A stretch of 64,000 nucleotides of DNA from Kushneria sinocarnis (GTDB taxonomy: Bacteria; Pseudomonadota; Gammaproteobacteria; Pseudomonadales; Halomonadaceae): positions 62,001-126,000 of the forward strand of contig NZ_RBIN01000004.1 of assembly GCF_003633775.1 (NCBI RefSeq), read 5' to 3'. Positions 48,125-57,352 of the stretch are shown one piece after another. Positions within the stretch are counted from its first letter, which is position 1. Every line of letters begins with the position of its first letter. The notes under the pieces are model-generated. The model saw only the letters and a program-made list of their open reading frames with translations, ran no database searches and had not been told where the DNA came from. Position numbers and translations under genes: made by a program.

Positions 48125-49105
48125 TCAGGCCTCGAAGATGGCGTCCAGGGAGAGGCCCTGCTTCTCGAGCATGCGGCGCAGCTTCTTGAGCGCCTCGACC
48201 TGGATCTGGCGGACCCGCTCGCGGGTCAGCCCGATCTCTTCACCCACTTCCTCGAGTGTGGCCGCCTCGTGACCGCGCAGCCCGAAGCGGCGAATCACCA
48301 CCTCCATCTGCTTTTCGGTCAGCTCGGCCAGCCAGCCATCGACATGCGCCCGCACGTCGAAATCGACCAGATTGGACTCGGGGCCGGTCTCGTTCTCGTC
48401 GGCGATGGTATCGATCAGCGGCTTGTCGCTCTCGTTGCCGAGCGGATAGTCAACCGACGAGATGCGCTCGTTGAGTCCCATCATCTTCTTCACCGACTCG
48501 ACCGGCTTGTCGAGATGATCGGCAATCTCTTCGGCGGTGGCCTCGTGATCGAGCTTCTGGGTCAGTTCGCGCGATGCCCGCAGGTAGACATTGAGCTCCT
48601 TGACCACGTGAATCGGCAGGCGAATGGTACGGGTCTGATTCATCAGCGCCCGCTCGATCGTCTGGCGAATCCACCAGGTGGCATAGGTCGAAAAACGGAA
48701 GCCGCGCTCGGGATCGAACTTCTCCACCGCCCGGATCAGACCGAGATTGCCCTCCTCGATCAGGTCCAGCAGCGACAGCCCGCGATTGAGATAGCGTCGG
48801 GCAATCTTCACCACCAGGCGCAGGTTGGACTCGATCATGCGCTGGCGGCCGGCCGGATCCCCCTGGCGGGCCAGACGCCCGTAATGGACCTCTTCCTCGG
48901 GGGTCAGCAGCGGTGAAAAGCCGATTTCATTGAGATAGATCTGGGTGGCATCAAGACTCTGATGATACTGACGCTCTTCACGGTTCAGCGCCTTTTCAAA
49001 GGCCTCTTCACTTTCGACGGCCTCCTTGTCGTCATTGAGCTCGAGTTCAGACTCGTTGTTTTCTTCAAGATCGACGTCCTGCAAATCCTGTTCCACTACG
49101 CTCAT
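48125..49105 (-). CDS. rpoS: stationary-phase sigma factor RpoS
   Basis: Sigma-70 family factor for the general stress and stationary-phase response. The 326-residue protein has an acidic N-terminus, region 1.2 ([22 protein letters not shown]), region 2 with [19 protein letters not shown] and [11 protein letters not shown], region 3 and region 4 ending with the helix-turn-helix [18 protein letters not shown]. Length and sequence match RpoS rather than RpoD. It follows nlpD, as in other gammaproteobacteria, where an rpoS promoter usually lies inside nlpD. Confidence 0.97.
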   Translation of the reverse strand: MSVVEQDLQDVDLEENNESELELNDDKEAVESEEAFEKALNREERQYHQSLDATQIYLNEIGFSPLLTPEEEVHYGRLARQGDPAGRQRMIESNLRLVVKIARRYLNRGLSLLDLIEEGNLGLIRAVEKFDPERGFRFSTYATWWIRQTIERALMNQTRTIRLPIHVVKELNVYLRASRELTQKLDHEATAEEIADHLDKPVESVKKMMGLNERISSVDYPLGNESDKPLIDTIADENETGPESNLVDFDVRAHVDGWLAELTEKQMEVVIRRFGLRGHEAATLEEVGEEIGLTRERVRQIQVEALKKLRRMLEKQGLSLDAIFEA

Positions 49106-49212
49106 GTCGATATCCCCTTATCGTCTGAAGCGTCAAACCGGCAGGAATCCGATACCGGCCGCATCGTCCCCGTGGACCGTCGCAACAGTGGGCACGACGG
49201 CCTGACACGGCA

Positions 49213-50376
49213 TCAGCGGTTCGGCAGGAATGTCATCGGATCCTTCGGCTGGCCATCCTGGCGTATCTCGAAGTGCAGCTCGGTACGATCGGCATCACTG
49301 GAGCCCATGGTGGCAATCACATCCCCGGCGCTGACCACGTCGTTTTCCTCGACCCTGAGGGTCTGATTGTGTGCGTAGGCACTCAGGAACTGATCGTTGT
49401 GCTTGAGGATGATGAGCTTGCCGTAGCCGTGGACACCGCTTCCGGCGTAGACCACGATACCTGGACCGGCTGTCATGACAGGTTGCCCCTTTTGCCCGGC
49501 AATATCAATGCCCGGGGTCAGATCGGTCTTGTCCTTGAAGGTACCTACCACCTGGCCATCGGTCGGCCACTGCCAGTCGATGTTCTTCGCCGGCGTATAG
49601 GTCTGCTGGCTGCCGGAATCACTGCTCGACTTGCCGGCCACGGCCGTGCCACCGGTGTCGTCACCACCGCCTTGATCGCCACCGTCGGCAGTGTCCGAGC
49701 CGGCACCGCCGGACTGCGCAGCGCTGCTGCCCTGCCCGCTGCCGGCACGCTCGCCATCGCCTGCGCGATCATCGCTCGTCTGACCCTGCCCGGCCGAAGC
49801 GGATCCGCTGTCGGTGCGCTGCTGGCCGCCGGATGCTGCTACCGTACCGGCCACGCCGGCATCAACCGTGGTGCCGCCACCACCGCTACTGCTACCGCTG
49901 GTCCGGTTGTTGCGCATCGCCTCCTCGTCGGGGGCCAGCCAGCTGTCGTCACCACTTGAGGCACCACCGGTGCCACCACTGTCGCTGCCGTCCAGCGCGA
50001 TGGCCCGCGTGCCCGTGCTGTCGCCACTGCCACTGCTGCCGGGCGAGCTGTCCTGGGGCACGCTGGCGCCGCTGTTGAGCCGCAGGGTCTGCCCCGGCGT
50101 CAGATTGTAGGGCGGCTGGATATCGTTGAGTCGGGCCAGCTGGTGATAATCGACCCCGGTGCGCCAGGCGATCGAATAGATGGTATCGCCACGCTGTACC
50201 CGGTAGAGCCCGTGGGCAATGGAGGACTGATTGAAGGACGCCTCCTGCACCTCGGGCGCGCCATTCATCGACTGGCACCCGGCGAGCGCCAGTACCAGTG
50301 CAGCGGCCCCCGCCAGACCCCGGTGGCGCATCACCGCCCCCGTGGCGCGTGCGAACGTGTTGCCCATGTCACTCAT
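49213..50376 (-). CDS. nlpD: NlpD-like lipoprotein, LysM + degenerate M23 (amidase activator)
   Basis: Outer-membrane lipoprotein that activates the cell-division amidase AmiC. The 387-residue protein has a signal with lipobox LALAGC, a LysM domain (YRVQRGDTIYSIAWRTG near residue 55) and a C-terminal LytM/M23 domain. The first zinc site reads PGIDIAG instead of H-x3-D, and the last site keeps only the second His (ELHFEIR), so it should be a non-enzymatic activator like E. coli NlpD. Residues 110-255 form a long Gly/Ser/Asp-rich linker. I chose the ATG at 50376, which overlaps the DUF368 stop (ATGAGTGA). Confidence 0.9.
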   Translation of the reverse strand: MSDMGNTFARATGAVMRHRGLAGAAALVLALAGCQSMNGAPEVQEASFNQSSIAHGLYRVQRGDTIYSIAWRTGVDYHQLARLNDIQPPYNLTPGQTLRLNSGASVPQDSSPGSSGSGDSTGTRAIALDGSDSGGTGGASSGDDSWLAPDEEAMRNNRTSGSSSGGGGTTVDAGVAGTVAASGGQQRTDSGSASAGQGQTSDDRAGDGERAGSGQGSSAAQSGGAGSDTADGGDQGGGDDTGGTAVAGKSSSDSGSQQTYTPAKNIDWQWPTDGQVVGTFKDKTDLTPGIDIAGQKGQPVMTAGPGIVVYAGSGVHGYGKLIILKHNDQFLSAYAHNQTLRVEENDVVSAGDVIATMGSSDADRTELHFEIRQDGQPKDPMTFLPNR

Positions 50377-51334
50377 TCTTCCCCGACTCCTTCGACAGCA
50401 TTCCGTTTCCACCGGCCGGCGACTGCTGCGATGTCGAACGTTCGCCCACCAGCAGGATGACCATCACACCGACCACCATCAGTCCCGCAGCGCCCAGCAG
50501 ATGCGCGGGCTCACCGGTGATGGCAGTGAACTCGTTCGGCCACAGCAGCTGATGATGCAGGGGCACGATATCGCCATTGTCACCCATCCGATAGCGGGTC
50601 AGCTGCTGCCACGGCCACAGGGTCGGCAGCGAGCCGATGATGAACCCGATCAGCAGGTTGAGAGTCGGGTCGTGGTGATGACGAAACAGCCAGGACAGTA
50701 CCCGCGAAAAGGTGAACAGTCCCACCAGACAGCCGGCAGCGAACAACCCCAGGGTGCCGAGTTCAAATCCCTTTATGGCGCCCATTACCGTGCCATACAA
50801 CCCCATGCTCAACAGCAGGAAGCTGCCGGAAACCCCCGGCAGCAGCATCGCACTGATGGCGATCGCGCCGCCGAAGAAGAGCATCGCCGTGCTCTGGCTG
50901 GCCGGCAGCAGGCTGGGCAGGGTCCAGGCCAGCAACCCGCCCAGCAGCAGCGGCAGCAGATGCGCCGGCCGCCAGTGCCCGAGGCGCCGGAAGACCACCA
51001 CGGCGGACGCCAGCACCAGGCCGAAGAAGAAGGCATTGAGCAGCAGCGGATAGCGGTCCATCAGCCAGGTCACCAGATGCGCCACGCTCAGCACACTGGT
51101 ACCGATGCCCAGCACCAGCGGAATCAGGAACATCAGGTTGAGGTGGGCAAGCAGCGCGCGAAAGCCGTCACGCCGCCACACGCCGATGGCTTCCGGACCG
51201 AAGCTGCGCACGCTATGAATCAGTTCCTCATAGATACCGGTCACAAAGGCAATGGTCCCCCCGGAGACCCCGGGCACCGCATCGGCGGCCCCCATGCCCA
51301 TGCCCTTGAAAAACAGTGACAGCGACCTTTTCAA
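50369..51334 (-). CDS. DUF368 family polyprenyl-phosphate translocase
   Basis: DUF368 (PopT) proteins recycle undecaprenyl phosphate across the inner membrane. The 321-residue protein has about nine hydrophobic segments and two copies of the family's Pro-Gly-Val-Ser-Gly motif: ADAVPGVSGGTIAF near residue 17 and AMLLPGVSGSFLLL near 165. I place the start at a TTG (51334), because AAGGAG lies 7 bases upstream and it overlaps the pcm stop (ATTGA). Its insertion between pcm and nlpD in the surE-pcm-nlpD-rpoS operon couples envelope lipid-carrier recycling to cell-wall genes. Confidence 0.85.
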   Translation of the reverse strand: MKRSLSLFFKGMGMGAADAVPGVSGGTIAFVTGIYEELIHSVRSFGPEAIGVWRRDGFRALLAHLNLMFLIPLVLGIGTSVLSVAHLVTWLMDRYPLLLNAFFFGLVLASAVVVFRRLGHWRPAHLLPLLLGGLLAWTLPSLLPASQSTAMLFFGGAIAISAMLLPGVSGSFLLLSMGLYGTVMGAIKGFELGTLGLFAAGCLVGLFTFSRVLSWLFRHHHDPTLNLLIGFIIGSLPTLWPWQQLTRYRMGDNGDIVPLHHQLLWPNEFTAITGEPAHLLGAAGLMVVGVMVILLVGERSTSQQSPAGGNGMLSKESGKNE

Positions 51335-51963
51335 TCGGAAACTCCTTGTCTGAGGGGGACAAAACGCACGGGCTCCAGACGCTGACGCTGCCACTCATCG
51401 CCCTGCCGGACCAGTCGGGTGAGCCACTGCACGCCGTGCTCGTCTTCAAGCGGAGCGATAATGATACCGCCTTCGCGTATCTGACCACCCAGCACCTCAC
51501 CGGGTTCACGGGTGCCGGCAGTAATGATGGCAGCATCAAAGGGCGCCGCTTCGGGCCAGCCTGCAGCCCCATCGCCGTGACGCAGCTGTACACGGGTATA
51601 GCCGAGTTCGGTCAGCACCCCGGCGGCACGCTCGTGCAGTGCCCGGATGCGTTCGATGGAATGGACCTCCTCGACCAGCTCGGCAAGGATGGCCGCCTGA
51701 TACCCCGAGCCGGTGCCGACTTCCAGCACCCGGCGGGGGCCGGCCGCGAGCACGCACTCGGTCATGTGCGCCACGATCACCGGCTGTGAAATGGTCTGCT
51801 CATGCCCGATCGCCATCGCGGCATTCTGCCATGCACGCGCCTGATCCTCCTCGGCCACGAAGCGATCACGCGGCACCCGGGCCATGGCTTCCAGTACGCG
51901 CTCGTCGGTAATGCCCGACGCGCGCAGCTCCTCGATCAGTCTGTGGGCAGTATGACCATCCAT
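51331..51963 (-). CDS. pcm: protein-L-isoaspartate O-methyltransferase
   Basis: Repairs isoaspartyl residues in aged proteins using S-adenosylmethionine. The 210-residue protein shows PRDRFVAEEDQARAW, the PIMT stretch IGHEQTISQPVIVAHMTE near residue 52, the SAM motif VLEVGTGSGYQAAILAEL near 80 and AAIITAGTREP near 145. I prefer the ATG at 51963 with GGAGG 9 bases upstream over a GTG two codons earlier. It is part of the surE-pcm-nlpD-rpoS operon. Confidence 0.94.
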   Translation of the reverse strand: MDGHTAHRLIEELRASGITDERVLEAMARVPRDRFVAEEDQARAWQNAAMAIGHEQTISQPVIVAHMTECVLAAGPRRVLEVGTGSGYQAAILAELVEEVHSIERIRALHERAAGVLTELGYTRVQLRHGDGAAGWPEAAPFDAAIITAGTREPGEVLGGQIREGGIIIAPLEDEHGVQWLTRLVRQGDEWQRQRLEPVRFVPLRQGVSD

Positions 51964-51996
51964 CTTCACTCACCTCCCTGTTCGCTCGTGCCGGTT

Positions 51997-52752
51997 TCAG
52001 GCGTGATCGGTCAGCGCATCCAGCCAGGCCTGCACATCCTCCAGCGCCGAGTGCCGGGTGAGGTCGGTGTGCAGCGGCGTGATCGAGACATACCCCGCCT
52101 CGATGGCGGCGAAATCGGTGTCATTGCCGTCGTCGGTACTCGCCCCGGCCGGGGCGATCCAGTAGCGCGTGCGACCGCGCGGGTCCTCGATCGGCAGCGG
52201 CTGCCGGCCCGGACCGCGATGCCCCTGACGGGTGACCCGGAAACCGCGCAGTTCCTGCCACGGCACATCGGGCACATTGACATTGAGCAGACTGCGCGGC
52301 GGCAGGGCCAGCCGCTCCACGGCGCCCACCAGTGATGCCGCCACCCGGCCCGCGGTGTCAAAGTGGTGATGGCCACACAGCGAGACGGCTATCGCCGACA
52401 GGCCCAGCGAACGCCCTTCCATGGCAGCCGCCACCGTGCCGGAATAGAGCACGTCATCGCCCAGGTTGCCGCCATGATTGATGCCGGATACCACCAGATC
52501 GACGGTCTCCTCGAAGATCCCGCTGACTCCCAGGTAGACACAGTCCGCGGGAGTACCATCGACGCTGTAGAACCCGCTCTCCAGCGGCGTCAGGGCCAGC
52601 GGGCGGGTCAGGGTCAGCGAATTGCTGGCACCGCTGCGGTCCCGATCGGGGGCGATCACCCGCACCTTCGCGTGGGGCTCGAGCGCCTCGTAAAGGGCGC
52701 GCAGGCCCGGAGCATGAACGCCATCATCGTTGGACAGCAGCAGTTTGCGCAT
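51997..52752 (-). CDS. surE: 5'/3'-nucleotidase SurE
   Basis: Metal-dependent nucleotidase with survival functions in stationary phase. The 251-residue protein begins [17 protein letters not shown] with the catalytic DD, and has [17 protein letters not shown] near residue 31, [24 protein letters not shown] near 87, and VNVPD near 150. GGGAGG precedes the ATG. It is next in line before pcm. Confidence 0.96.
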   Translation of the reverse strand: MRKLLLSNDDGVHAPGLRALYEALEPHAKVRVIAPDRDRSGASNSLTLTRPLALTPLESGFYSVDGTPADCVYLGVSGIFEETVDLVVSGINHGGNLGDDVLYSGTVAAAMEGRSLGLSAIAVSLCGHHHFDTAGRVAASLVGAVERLALPPRSLLNVNVPDVPWQELRGFRVTRQGHRGPGRQPLPIEDPRGRTRYWIAPAGASTDDGNDTDFAAIEAGYVSITPLHTDLTRHSALEDVQAWLDALTDHA

Positions 52753-52804
52753 CACCTTGCCTCCCTCATCCGCGATCTGCACCGACGGGCTTGTTCCCCG
52801 GTGC

Positions 52805-53854
52805 TCAGAGTTGCTCATGGGCTATCAGCTCACGCAGCACCGCCGTGGCAAAACCGCCGCGGGCCAGCGTGAACTCCAGTATCATACCGTCGCTTCCGGC
52901 GGCCATGCTGGCCGCTTCCGGCATCAGCCGCAGCGGCCGGCGTGCCGGTGTGGCGCCGGCCTGCTCGATGCCGTCGCGCAGCTGCGGGTGATGATCGACC
53001 ACCTGACGCTCGAACTCGGCGGCATCTGCCTGCACCGGCGTACTGCCCCGGCCCCACAGCGGCCCGGTGGGATGAATATCGCCGCTGGCCAGCCGTTCGC
53101 CCAGCCCGGCATCGGGCTCGTCGGCCGTGAACCGGCTGGCGCTGCCGGCCAGGTTGAAGACATCGCCCGCCAGCGGCGTCAGCCAGCACTCGCGGCTGAT
53201 ACGCTCGGCCAGAACGGCATTGAACAGGTAGCTGCGGGCACTGGACAGCAGCAGGCCCTCGCGATCGTCGCGGCGGCGCCAGCCCCGGGCGAACAGTCGC
53301 AGGGCGCGCGTCACGTTGTCACCGCCAACGCCGAAGCGCTGAGGGCCGAAGTAGTTCGGCACGCCGTGGGCCAGCAGGCGCTGCCAGCGCGCTGCCAGAT
53401 CCGACTCGCTCGCCTCGACATCGCGCAGCACCAGCCGGAAGCGGTTGGCGCGATGCACGCCGCGCTTGAGCTTGCGGGGGTGGCGGGCATGCTCGAGCAG
53501 CTGCACCCTGCTCGCCCCGTCCTTCAGCGCCAGCAGGGCCGCCAGCCGCGCCGGCGTGGCCGCGCCCGGCAGCCACACCGACAGCCACTGACGGCTGACC
53601 GCCCCGTGATCCTTGAGGCCGCTGACGCCGATATCGCGCGGTCTGACCTCCAGCTGCCGTGCCACGTGCCGGACCAGCACCGGCGTGCTCATGGCACGCT
53701 TTTCCAGCCACAGCCAGAGATGTTCTCCCTCGCCTTCCGGCACGAAGGGCATGACCTCCTCGACCCGGAAATCCTCGGGCACGCTGCGAAAGCGCGCCGC
53801 TCCGGGCGGCGGACCGTGCCAGCGCGGCCAGTCCGGCAGGAGCTCAGCCGCCAT
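52805..53854 (-). CDS. truD: tRNA pseudouridine-13 synthase
   Basis: Modifies U13 in tRNA-Glu. The 349-residue protein has [24 protein letters not shown] near the N-terminus, the catalytic motif [12 protein letters not shown] near residue 79 (Asp as nucleophile), and [16 protein letters not shown] near 168, followed by the TRUD insertion domain. It overlaps ispF by 11 bases at its start. Confidence 0.96.
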   Translation of the reverse strand: MAAELLPDWPRWHGPPPGAARFRSVPEDFRVEEVMPFVPEGEGEHLWLWLEKRAMSTPVLVRHVARQLEVRPRDIGVSGLKDHGAVSRQWLSVWLPGAATPARLAALLALKDGASRVQLLEHARHPRKLKRGVHRANRFRLVLRDVEASESDLAARWQRLLAHGVPNYFGPQRFGVGGDNVTRALRLFARGWRRRDDREGLLLSSARSYLFNAVLAERISRECWLTPLAGDVFNLAGSASRFTADEPDAGLGERLASGDIHPTGPLWGRGSTPVQADAAEFERQVVDHHPQLRDGIEQAGATPARRPLRLMPEAASMAAGSDGMILEFTLARGGFATAVLRELIAHEQL

Positions 53855-54362
53855 GGGCCGGCCCCTGTCCGGTCAGCAGGATCACCGCTTCAGCAGCAAT
53901 GCCTTCGCCACGGCCGGTAAAGCCCAGCCGCTCGCTGGTAGTGGCCTTGACGCTGACCTGGCCGAGCGTCACGGCCAGGTCCTCGGCGATGCACGCCCGC
54001 ATGGTGTCGACATGGCGCGCCATCTTCGGCGCCTGGGCGATCAGGGTGGCATCGACATTGCCGACGACGTAGCCCGCCTCGTGAATCAGCGTCATCACAT
54101 GACGCAGCAGGTCACGGCTGTCGGCGCCGGCCCACTCTTCGCTGCTGTCGGGGAAGTGGCGGCCGATATCGCCCAGCGCACAAGCCCCCAGCAGCGCATC
54201 GCTGATGGCATGCAGCAGCACATCGCCATCACTGTGGGCCACGAAGCCCTGTTCGAACGGAATGTGCACGCCCCCGATGGTCAGATGATCGCCGGGTCCG
54301 AAACGGTGGACATCGAATCCGTGGCCGATGCGCAGCGACGGGGTCGTGGCCTGCTGGTTCAT
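53844..54362 (-). CDS. ispF: 2-C-methyl-D-erythritol 2,4-cyclodiphosphate synthase
   Basis: Fifth enzyme of the MEP isoprenoid pathway; a trimer with zinc. The 172-residue protein has [11 protein letters not shown] near residue 11 (metal ligands Asp and His), [22 protein letters not shown] near 39 and [19 protein letters not shown] near 140. It overlaps ispD by 4 bases (ATGA). Confidence 0.97.
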   Translation of the reverse strand: MNQQATTPSLRIGHGFDVHRFGPGDHLTIGGVHIPFEQGFVAHSDGDVLLHAISDALLGACALGDIGRHFPDSSEEWAGADSRDLLRHVMTLIHEAGYVVGNVDATLIAQAPKMARHVDTMRACIAEDLAVTLGQVSVKATTSERLGFTGRGEGIAAEAVILLTGQGPAHGG

Positions 54363-55066
54363 GAAGCGTCTCGCTGTGACTCGAGGATCATGGCGGCAAA
54401 GCGCAGATCCTCGGGATGAGTGATCTTGATGTTGTCGCTGCGCCCGGCCACCAGCAGCGGCGACAGCCCCAGCGCCTCGACCGCGGAAGCCTCGTCGGTA
54501 ACGGCCACCCCGTAGCTGCAGGCATGCTCGAGCGCCCGGCGCAGCACGCCGAAACGGAATCCCTGGGGGGTCATGGCGCGCCACAGTCCCTCTCGGGAGG
54601 GGGTCGCCGCCACCCGCTGGGTATCATCCTGGCGCTTGAGCGTATCGGTGACCGGCGTGGCCAGCAGCCCGCCCACCCGATCGCGCCGCAGCGCCGCCAG
54701 CAGCCGTGCCAGATCGGCGGCAGTCACACAGGGGCGCGCCACGTCGTGCACCAGCACCCAGTCCTCGTCGTCGGCCTGACCGTCGAGGGCGTGCAGCGCC
54801 GCCCGTACCGACTGCCAGCGCGCCTCGCCGCCGCTTACCCGCTGCCAGCGGGCAAAGGGGACGGCCGTCTCGTCGAACCAGTCGTCATCGGCATCGAGGC
54901 ACAGCATAAGCGTCGCCTCGGGCCAGGCGCTGTGCAGCCTCGCCAGTGTCTGGCCCATCACGGTCCGCGCGCCCAGCGGCAGATACTGCTTGGGCCGGTC
55001 GGAGCCCATCCGCGTACCACGGCCGGCAGCCGGCACGATCAGCCAGGGGGACTCGTCACCTCTCAT
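54359..55066 (-). CDS. ispD: 2-C-methyl-D-erythritol 4-phosphate cytidylyltransferase
   Basis: Third enzyme of the MEP pathway, using CTP. The 235-residue protein has [21 protein letters not shown] near residue 11, [15 protein letters not shown] near 78, [11 protein letters not shown] near 103 and [12 protein letters not shown] near 190. It lies between ftsB and ispF, the usual gammaproteobacterial order, and overlaps ftsB by 4 bases. Confidence 0.97.
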   Translation of the reverse strand: MRGDESPWLIVPAAGRGTRMGSDRPKQYLPLGARTVMGQTLARLHSAWPEATLMLCLDADDDWFDETAVPFARWQRVSGGEARWQSVRAALHALDGQADDEDWVLVHDVARPCVTAADLARLLAALRRDRVGGLLATPVTDTLKRQDDTQRVAATPSREGLWRAMTPQGFRFGVLRRALEHACSYGVAVTDEASAVEALGLSPLLVAGRSDNIKITHPEDLRFAAMILESQRDAS

Positions 55067-55368
55067 TGCGGCGCCTCCGGAGTCGCGTTCACGGTAGTAC
55101 CGGGCACCCAGATGAACTGCTCATCCTGGCGCACCATGCCGAGATCGTTGCGGGCGCGCTCCTCGATGGCATCGAGGCCGTTCTTGAGATCGACCACCTC
55201 GGCGGCCAGCCGGTCGTTGCGCTCCTCGAGCTCGTGATTGTCGGCTTCCAGCAGATCGGCACGAGCCTCGACCCGCTCAAGCTCCAGCAGCCCGCCATCG
55301 CCCAGCCAGAGGTGGTATTGCAACAGCGCCAGCAGCGCCACCAGCGCCAGCGAAATCCATTTGAACAT
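55063..55368 (-). CDS. ftsB: cell division protein FtsB
   Basis: Small bitopic divisome protein acting with FtsL and FtsQ. The 101-residue protein has one N-terminal membrane helix (residues 5-22), a coiled coil (VEARADLLEADNHELEERN to about residue 60) and the conserved EERARNDLGMVRQDE near 72. It is the first gene of the ftsB-ispD-ispF-truD-surE-pcm run; eno is not next to it here. Confidence 0.93.
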   Translation of the reverse strand: MFKWISLALVALLALLQYHLWLGDGGLLELERVEARADLLEADNHELEERNDRLAAEVVDLKNGLDAIEERARNDLGMVRQDEQFIWVPGTTVNATPEAPQ

Positions 55369-55475
55369 CGGGTCAGCCGTAAGCAGGCGCCCGCTGCGGG
55401 CGCTCATTGTATCGGTTCATTCGGAGCGCGATTATGCCATCATCAGCGCACTTGCACAGGGGCAGGCGCACGCGC

Positions 55476-56045
55476 TCAATCGGGACGGGCAGGCGCCTGC
55501 CAGCGCTCGAAGCTGCCCACGTGCAGGGCGTAACGTACGGCGCCGGGCGGCAGCTCACGGCAACGATCGTCGAAGTAGTGCTTGAGGGTGCGCTCGATGG
55601 TGGGAAAGGCCAGCGCCTCCCAGGGGATCTCCGCCTCCTCGAACAGCCGCACCTCGTGACTCTCCGGCCCCGGCGAGAAGTCTCCTGCCAGCCGGCCGAG
55701 AAAGATCATGTAGACCTGGTGGATATGCGGCAGATCGATCAGGGTATAAAGCGACAGCTCGGCCAGCTCGGCACAGGCCTCTTCGAGGGTTTCGCGGCGG
55801 GCGGCCTGCTCGGTGGTTTCGCCGTTCTCCATGAACCCGGCCGGCAGCGTCCAGTAGCCCTGGCGGGGGGCAATGGCGCGCCGGCACAGCAGCACCCGAT
55901 CATCGACCAGCGGCAGGGTACCGGCCACGATGCGCGGATTCTGGTAGTGAATGGTACCGCAGCGCTCGCAGAGATAGCGCAGGCGATCATCGCCGGCGGG
56001 AATGGTCAGTCGGACCGGGGCGCCGCAGTGGCTGCAGAAGTTCAT
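55476..56045 (-). CDS. zinc-ribbon NUDIX hydrolase
   Basis: A 189-residue NUDIX enzyme with an N-terminal zinc ribbon (CSHCGAP and CERCGTIHYQNP) resembling the NADH-pyrophosphatase group but shorter. The NUDIX box is complete: GFMENGETTEQAARRETLEEACAEL starting near residue 74. The NudC-type downstream motif SQPWPFP is absent, so the substrate is uncertain (ADP-ribose, FAD or similar). TGGAG precedes the ATG. It is divergent from the next gene. Confidence 0.85.
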   Translation of the reverse strand: MNFCSHCGAPVRLTIPAGDDRLRYLCERCGTIHYQNPRIVAGTLPLVDDRVLLCRRAIAPRQGYWTLPAGFMENGETTEQAARRETLEEACAELAELSLYTLIDLPHIHQVYMIFLGRLAGDFSPGPESHEVRLFEEAEIPWEALAFPTIERTLKHYFDDRCRELPPGAVRYALHVGSFERWQAPARPD

Positions 56046-56127
56046 GGCACTCCAGGATGGGTTGGAGCCTGATACGCCGTACACGCATCGCACGGGCGCA
56101 AGCGGTCGTCGGACAAGAGAGTGGCTC

Positions 56128-57240
56128 ATGTTAGAGAAAGCGCGAACCCGGCTGCAAGCCTGGACACCCCGCACCTTCGATGGCGAGCGCGCCCACGCGG
56201 CGGTGCTGCTGCCACTGATCGATGCCGCCTCGCCGCGGCTGCTGCTGACCCGGCGCGCGGCTCATCTCAGCCAGCATGCCGGCCAGGTGGCCTTCCCCGG
56301 CGGCAAGCGCGATGCCGGCGATCCCGACCCCGAGAGCTGCGCCCTGCGCGAGGCCGAGGAGGAGATCGGCCTGCCCCGCGAGCGGGTCGAGCTGATCGGC
56401 CGGCTCAGCGACCGTCGCTCGCGGCACGGGCTGATCGTGACCCCGGTGGTGGGCATCATTGCCGACGGCCTCGACTTCCGCCCCAGTCCCGCCGAGATCG
56501 CCGCCCTTTTCGAGATACCGCTGGCCACGCTGCTGACAGACCCCCGCCGGCACACGGATGTCATCGATGATGCCCGCGGCCGGCTGTTTGTGCCCAGCTA
56601 CACCTTTGGCGAACATGTACTGTGGGGGCTGTCGGCCATGATGGTGGTCGAGCTGCTGGCCGTGGCCGAGGAGTTCTTCGACCCGGCGCTAATCGCTGCA
56701 CTCGGCGACGAGCTCGACGAACTTGAACAGCATGGCGCGCTGACCCGCGCCGGGATCGGCCGTGGCCACGCGCATCAGCACCGCCCCGATATCCGGGGGG
56801 ACTCGATCCGCTGGCTGACGCCCGATCACCCCGCCCAGCGCCACTACCTGATGACCCTGGCGAGCGTGCGTGATGCCATCAACCGGGCACTGTTTCTGGG
56901 CCTGTTCGAGTTCGAGGCCCACTTTGCCCGCTACCCGGTCGGCGCCTTCTATCAGCGTCACGTCGACAGCTTTCGCGGCCGCGCCAACCGCATCATCTCC
57001 AGCGTCACCTATCTCAACCGCGACTGGCCCGACGATGGTGGCGGCGAGATGGTGAGCTACGCCCCCGGAGACGAGACGCGGGAACTGGGCCGAGTGGCGC
57101 CCCGCGCCGGCACCTTCGTCTGTTTCCTCGCCGAGGAGATGCCCCACGAGGTGCTGCCGGCGCGGCTGCCGCGTGCCAGCATTGCCGGCTGGTTTCGTCG
57201 CAACAGCTCGCTGGGCAGTATCATCGACCCGGCCCGCTAG
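56128..57240 (+). CDS. fusion of CoA-pyrophosphatase-type NUDIX and SM-20/P4H-like Fe(II)/2-oxoglutarate dioxygenase
   Basis: A 370-residue two-domain protein. Residues 1-185 match NudL-type CoA pyrophosphatase: LLLTRRAAHLSQHAGQVAFPGG (about 38-59), then the NUDIX box with REAEEEIG at residues 74-81 and YTFGEHVLWG near 157. Residues 190-365 match SM-20/prolyl-4-hydroxylase-like dioxygenases, with GDSIRWL near 229, iron ligands His278 and Asp280 (QRHVD), distal His340 (MPHEVLP) and 2-oxoglutarate Arg349 (before ASIAGWFRR). Both active sites look complete. The junction reads VELLAVAEEFFDPALIAAL without any sign of frameshift. The usual state in related bacteria is two separate genes; the joint role is unknown. 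Confidence 0.85.
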   Translation: MLEKARTRLQAWTPRTFDGERAHAAVLLPLIDAASPRLLLTRRAAHLSQHAGQVAFPGGKRDAGDPDPESCALREAEEEIGLPRERVELIGRLSDRRSRHGLIVTPVVGIIADGLDFRPSPAEIAALFEIPLATLLTDPRRHTDVIDDARGRLFVPSYTFGEHVLWGLSAMMVVELLAVAEEFFDPALIAALGDELDELEQHGALTRAGIGRGHAHQHRPDIRGDSIRWLTPDHPAQRHYLMTLASVRDAINRALFLGLFEFEAHFARYPVGAFYQRHVDSFRGRANRIISSVTYLNRDWPDDGGGEMVSYAPGDETRELGRVAPRAGTFVCFLAEEMPHEVLPARLPRASIAGWFRRNSSLGSIIDPAR

Positions 57241-57352
57241 CGCCGGACCATGGTCGGGTTGTGGTGCCGCCGCCGGCCGGTCAGGCTTTCAGACCGAAGC
57301 GGCACTGCGCTCCGCTCACGCGTTACCCATGCACCTGCCACATGGAGCCCTC

